From Sphingobium jiangsuense (lineage in GTDB: Bacteria > Pseudomonadota > Alphaproteobacteria > Sphingomonadales > Sphingomonadaceae): a DNA stretch of 64,000 nucleotides. The translations under genes were made by a program, and so were the position numbers. Shown one piece after another: positions 61,539-64,000 of the stretch. Numbering within the stretch: the stretch's first letter is position 1; the number at the start of each line of letters is the position of its first letter. Under the pieces are notes generated by a model. The model was not told the DNA's origin. It did no database searches and saw only the letters and a list, made by a program, of their open reading frames with translations. The DNA lies in NCBI RefSeq assembly GCF_014196495.1, contig NZ_JACIDT010000019.1, positions 1 to 64,000 on the forward strand. The letters run 5' to 3'.

Positions 61539-62635
61539 AAAGCTGCATTCGCGTCCGCTTCCGCTGGAACGGGCGGCTCTATCGCGAAACGCTCCAGCTC
61601 CAACCCACATCCGCTAACATCAAGGCGGCCGAGCGCTTGATGGCCCGTGTCCATCAGGAAATCGATCTCGGCGTCTTCGATTATGAAAGCACGTTTCCCA
61701 AGGGTGATGCCAAACCCGACCGGAACAAATACGCGGGCTTCAAGACTTATGCGAAAGAGTGGCTCGCAACGCTCGTAGTCGAGAAATCGACGATGTCCGA
61801 CTATGTGTCGGCGATCAATAATGTCTGGTCGCCGGCTTTCGGTGAGCGGCAACTCAAGAGCATCAAGCCGAGCGAGATCAAGAAGGTCATCGCCGACCGG
61901 GCGAAGCAGGTCAGCGGCAAGACGATCAACAACAACGTCATTCCGCTGCGCGGCATCTTCGAGATGGCTCTCGACGACGAGCTGATCGACCGCTCGCCGC
62001 TGGAACGGATCAAGAGCCAGAAGCATCAGAAACGCGAGCCGGACCCGTTCGACCGGGAAGAGACCGAACGCATCCTCACCTATATGCACGAGCGTTACGA
62101 CGAGCAGGTCTGGAACTGGTATGAGTTCGCCTTCGGGACCGGCATGCGTCCCAGCGAACAGATCGTCGTCCAGTGGCGCGACGTCGACTGGAAGCGCCAG
62201 TCCATCCGGGTCGAGCGTGCCCGCGTCCGGGCCGTGGAGAAATCGACCAAGACCAGGACCGTGCGCGACGTCGATCTTACTCCGCGAATGATGGCCGTGC
62301 TTAGACGCCAGAAGGCGCACAGCTTCATGCGGGGGCTCGATTCGCCGATCTTCATCAACCCGGTCACAAACACGCCGTGGCCGGACGTGCAGGATCAGCG
62401 GAAGCTCTATTTCCATCCCGCACTGCGTGCGCTCGGCATCCGCAGCCGTGATGCCTATCAAACGCGCCACACTTACGCGACGACGGCGCTGATGGGCGGG
62501 GTGAACCCGGCCTATATCGCCCGCCAGCTTGGCCACAAGAGCGCGGCAATGCTGTTCCGGCACTACTCGAAATGGATCGATCACGCGGACTATGGCCGCG
62601 AAGCAGCCAAGCTCAATCAGATCTACGGTTCCTGA
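61499..62635 (+). CDS. Tyrosine-type site-specific integrase
   Basis: 378 residues from ATG 61499. An N-terminal Arm-binding domain of the DUF3596 type (IRVRFRWNGRLYRETLQLQPTSANIKAAERLMARVHQEIDLGVFDYESTFP) is followed by a core-binding domain (about 80-165) and catalytic domain with Arg217 (GTGMRPSEQ), Arg323 (YQTRHTY, where the His of HxxR is Tyr as in many of these phage-type enzymes), His in QLGHKS and the nucleophile Tyr356 (FRHYSKW). It lies 208 bp from the 3' end of tRNA-Glu, the likely attachment site. Confidence 0.93.
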   Translation: MGRKRPGTGVEPLKSCIRVRFRWNGRLYRETLQLQPTSANIKAAERLMARVHQEIDLGVFDYESTFPKGDAKPDRNKYAGFKTYAKEWLATLVVEKSTMSDYVSAINNVWSPAFGERQLKSIKPSEIKKVIADRAKQVSGKTINNNVIPLRGIFEMALDDELIDRSPLERIKSQKHQKREPDPFDREETERILTYMHERYDEQVWNWYEFAFGTGMRPSEQIVVQWRDVDWKRQSIRVERARVRAVEKSTKTRTVRDVDLTPRMMAVLRRQKAHSFMRGLDSPIFINPVTNTPWPDVQDQRKLYFHPALRALGIRSRDAYQTRHTYATTALMGGVNPAYIARQLGHKSAAMLFRHYSKWIDHADYGREAAKLNQIYGS

Positions 62636-62843
62636 CGCGGATGTCTGGCTGGTCTGTGGGGAGGGCTTGCCTGTCGGTGGCGGCTGCCGCGAACGAATCC
62701 CTCGTCTACTGGGCAGCTATTGAGGTGATCTAAAAGAGCCTGGAACGGGGGCTGGGGTGGCCTCGAAAAACGCCAAATGTGCCACGAAAGTGCCACGGAA
62801 ACCGCATTTTCGCGATTCCCCCTAACAATATCAACTACTTAGC

Positions 62844-62870
62844 TGGTGACCCCTACGGGAATCGAACCCG
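62844..62870. other. Candidate right attachment site (attR) in tRNA-Glu 3' end
   Basis: Position is inferred from the integrase beside the 3' end of an intact tRNA-Glu. The core should be part of the T-arm/acceptor end. The matching left copy was not seen in this window, so the exact core is unknown. Confidence 0.4.
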
Positions 62871-62919
62871 TGTTTCAGCCGTGAAAGGGCCGCGTCCTAG
62901 ACCGCTAGACGAAGGGGCC
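62844..62919 (-). tRNA. tRNA-Glu (anticodon TTC)
   Basis: 76 nt including an encoded CCA (tgg at 62844-62846 on the plus strand). The acceptor stem GGCCCCT pairs with AGGGGTC (one G-U). The T-loop is GGTTCGATTCC; the anticodon stem CGGCC/GGCTG encloses CTTTCAC, with TTC at plus positions 62885-62883. All arms fold normally. It is transcribed away from recJ towards the integrase. Confidence 0.95.
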
Positions 62920-63030
62920 ATGCCGGTTGCTTTTTCAAGCGCCTCAGCGAGGTGAGGGCGCATTAGGGGGAAGCGTTTCGCCGGTCAACCCGGAAAGAGC
63001 AAAAAAAATCGCTCGCCGCCGAAAAATCTC

Positions 63031-64000
63031 CTAACCCGCCCACGCGGCGTCATCGACATGAAGCTCGGCGGAATGGCCGCCGCCCCAATCGTCTATCTTC
63101 GCACGGCCCGCCAGCCACAGGCGGCGATCCTTGCCGCCGTGCAGCAGCTCCTGACCCAGCGCGCTGTCCGCCTGCCGGAAGGCGACGGCCTTCAGCGAGG
63201 CGCCGTCCTGCCCGGCAACGAGCAGCCGCACATGCCCGGTGCCGACGATATCCGCGCGCACGAGGCGCACCGGCCCCGTTGCGATGCGCGGTGCGGGCCA
63301 GCCCACGCCATAGGGGCCGCCCTCATCCAGGCTGCGCACCAGATCGGGGTTCACCCCGCGCGGAGCGACCATCGCGTCGAGCGGCAGCATGCGTTCGGCC
63401 CGCGCCACCGCCACCGACGCGGCCAGCCGCTCGTCGAGAAACTCGTGCAGCGCCTCGATCCGGTCGCGCGCCACCGTCAGCCCCGCCGCCATTGCATGGC
63501 CGCCCCCGGCGATCAGCAGGCCCATGTCCTTCGCCGCCAAAATCGCCGCGCCCAGATCGACCCCCGTGACGGAGCGGCCCGACCCCTTGCCGGTGCCGTC
63601 CCCGTCCTGCGCGACGACAAGGGCGGGCAGACCGAATTTCTCCTTCAACCGCCCCGCGACGATGCCGATGACGCCGGGGTGCCAGCCTTCGCCCGCCACC
63701 AGCATCACCGCCCGGTTGGTCTGGCTCTCGGCGATGCGCTCGGCCTCCTCCTGCACCATCCTCTCGATCGCGCGGCGCTCCTCGTTCAGCCGGTCCAGCT
63801 CCTCCGCGATGATGCGGGCTTCCTCCTCGTCCCGCGTCGTCAGCAGGCGCACGCCGAGGTCCGACTTGCCCACGCGCCCACCCGCATTGATGCGCGGCCC
63901 CAGCGCGAAGCCGAGATCGTGGCACAAGGGCGCGCGGGCGAGGCGGCTCGCCTGCGCGAGGGCATCGAGCCCGCCATTGCCCTTGCGCGCCATGACCCGC
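63031..64000 (-). CDS. recJ: Single-stranded-DNA exonuclease RecJ, C-terminal part (runs off the window)
   Basis: At least 320 residues; the gene starts beyond 64000. GFALGPRINAGGRVGKSDLGVRLLTT and VAGEGWHPGVIGIVAGRLKEKFGLPALVVA are RecJ blocks, and GGGHAMAAGLTV is the DHHA1 motif; the C-terminal OB-like domain ends at 63031. It degrades ssDNA 5'-3' in recombination and mismatch repair. It is chromosomal, beyond the tRNA insertion site. Confidence 0.93.
   Translation of the reverse strand, partial: RVMARKGNGGLDALAQASRLARAPLCHDLGFALGPRINAGGRVGKSDLGVRLLTTRDEEEARIIAEELDRLNEERRAIERMVQEEAERIAESQTNRAVMLVAGEGWHPGVIGIVAGRLKEKFGLPALVVAQDGDGTGKGSGRSVTGVDLGAAILAAKDMGLLIAGGGHAMAAGLTVARDRIEALHEFLDERLAASVAVARAERMLPLDAMVAPRGVNPDLVRSLDEGGPYGVGWPAPRIATGPVRLVRADIVGTGHVRLLVAGQDGASLKAVAFRQADSALGQELLHGGKDRRLWLAGRAKIDDWGGGHSAELHVDDAAWAG

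Noticed and set aside
61433..62584. Minus-strand frame of 383 codons opposite the integrase
   Set aside because: The integrase has all catalytic residues; the antisense frame has no domain.
1..64000. CRISPR arrays, rRNA genes, complete insertion sequences
   Set aside because: No regular spaced repeats, no rRNA-like stretch and no intact transposase were seen on either strand.

Overview
The window is GC-rich alphaproteobacterial DNA, most likely from a sphingomonad (order Sphingomonadales). The evidence is the TonB receptor style, the LuxR solo, the paired metal efflux and stress genes, and the tRNA-Glu/recJ junction. Only the last kilobase or so, tRNA-Glu(TTC) and the 3' part of recJ, looks like conserved chromosome. 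Nearly everything to its left reads as accessory DNA entered at the 3' end of tRNA-Glu. An integrase with an overlapping excisionase-like gene sits beside that tRNA end. I could not see a second copy of the tRNA end inside the window, so the left border is unknown.

Region 1 (1-10.6 kb) is metal homeostasis. It holds a broken TonB-dependent (copper-type) receptor, a DUF2946 protein, a complete heavy-metal RND efflux operon (adaptor, pump, DUF3240, outer-membrane channel), a two-component system, a cytochrome b561-like protein and a VIT/CCC1 transporter. Three transcription units here carry the same 16-bp direct repeat just upstream of the start codon (GTCAG-N6-GTCAG, 11-bp period). I read it as the binding site of the local OmpR-type regulator.

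Region 2 (11-24 kb) is envelope, stress and acetyl-CoA metabolism: a secreted protein, L,D-transpeptidase, tandem universal stress protein, phospholipase D, VTT-like protein, DUF2147, HdeD, then a tightly overlapping operon PhaC-like / MaoC-phosphotransacetylase / acetate kinase / outer-membrane phospholipase A.

Region 3 (23.7-32 kb) is an LptB-like ATPase, a TetR regulator and a four-gene efflux operon (NodT channel, HlyD adaptor, RbbA-like double ATPase-permease, second permease).

Region 4 (32-36.5 kb) holds a LuxR solo, an AbiEi/AbiEii type IV toxin-antitoxin pair and small unknown genes.

Region 5 (36.5-60.6 kb) is a nearly complete F-type conjugation system on the minus strand, read in the order small lipoprotein-like gene, DsbC-like, traA, L, E, K, B, V, C, four small membrane proteins, W, U, small gene, split traN pair, trbC, S26 peptidase, traF, a thioredoxin-fold gene, traH, traG. 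Most junctions overlap by 4 bp. A divergent XRE regulator and a small TraA/MobA-type relaxase-domain protein face away from it. That protein keeps the relaxase scaffold but appears to have lost the catalytic tyrosine and one metal-binding histidine. No functional relaxase and no TraD coupling protein are visible.

Region 6 (60.6-64 kb) is a broken MFS gene, xis, int, tRNA-Glu and recJ.
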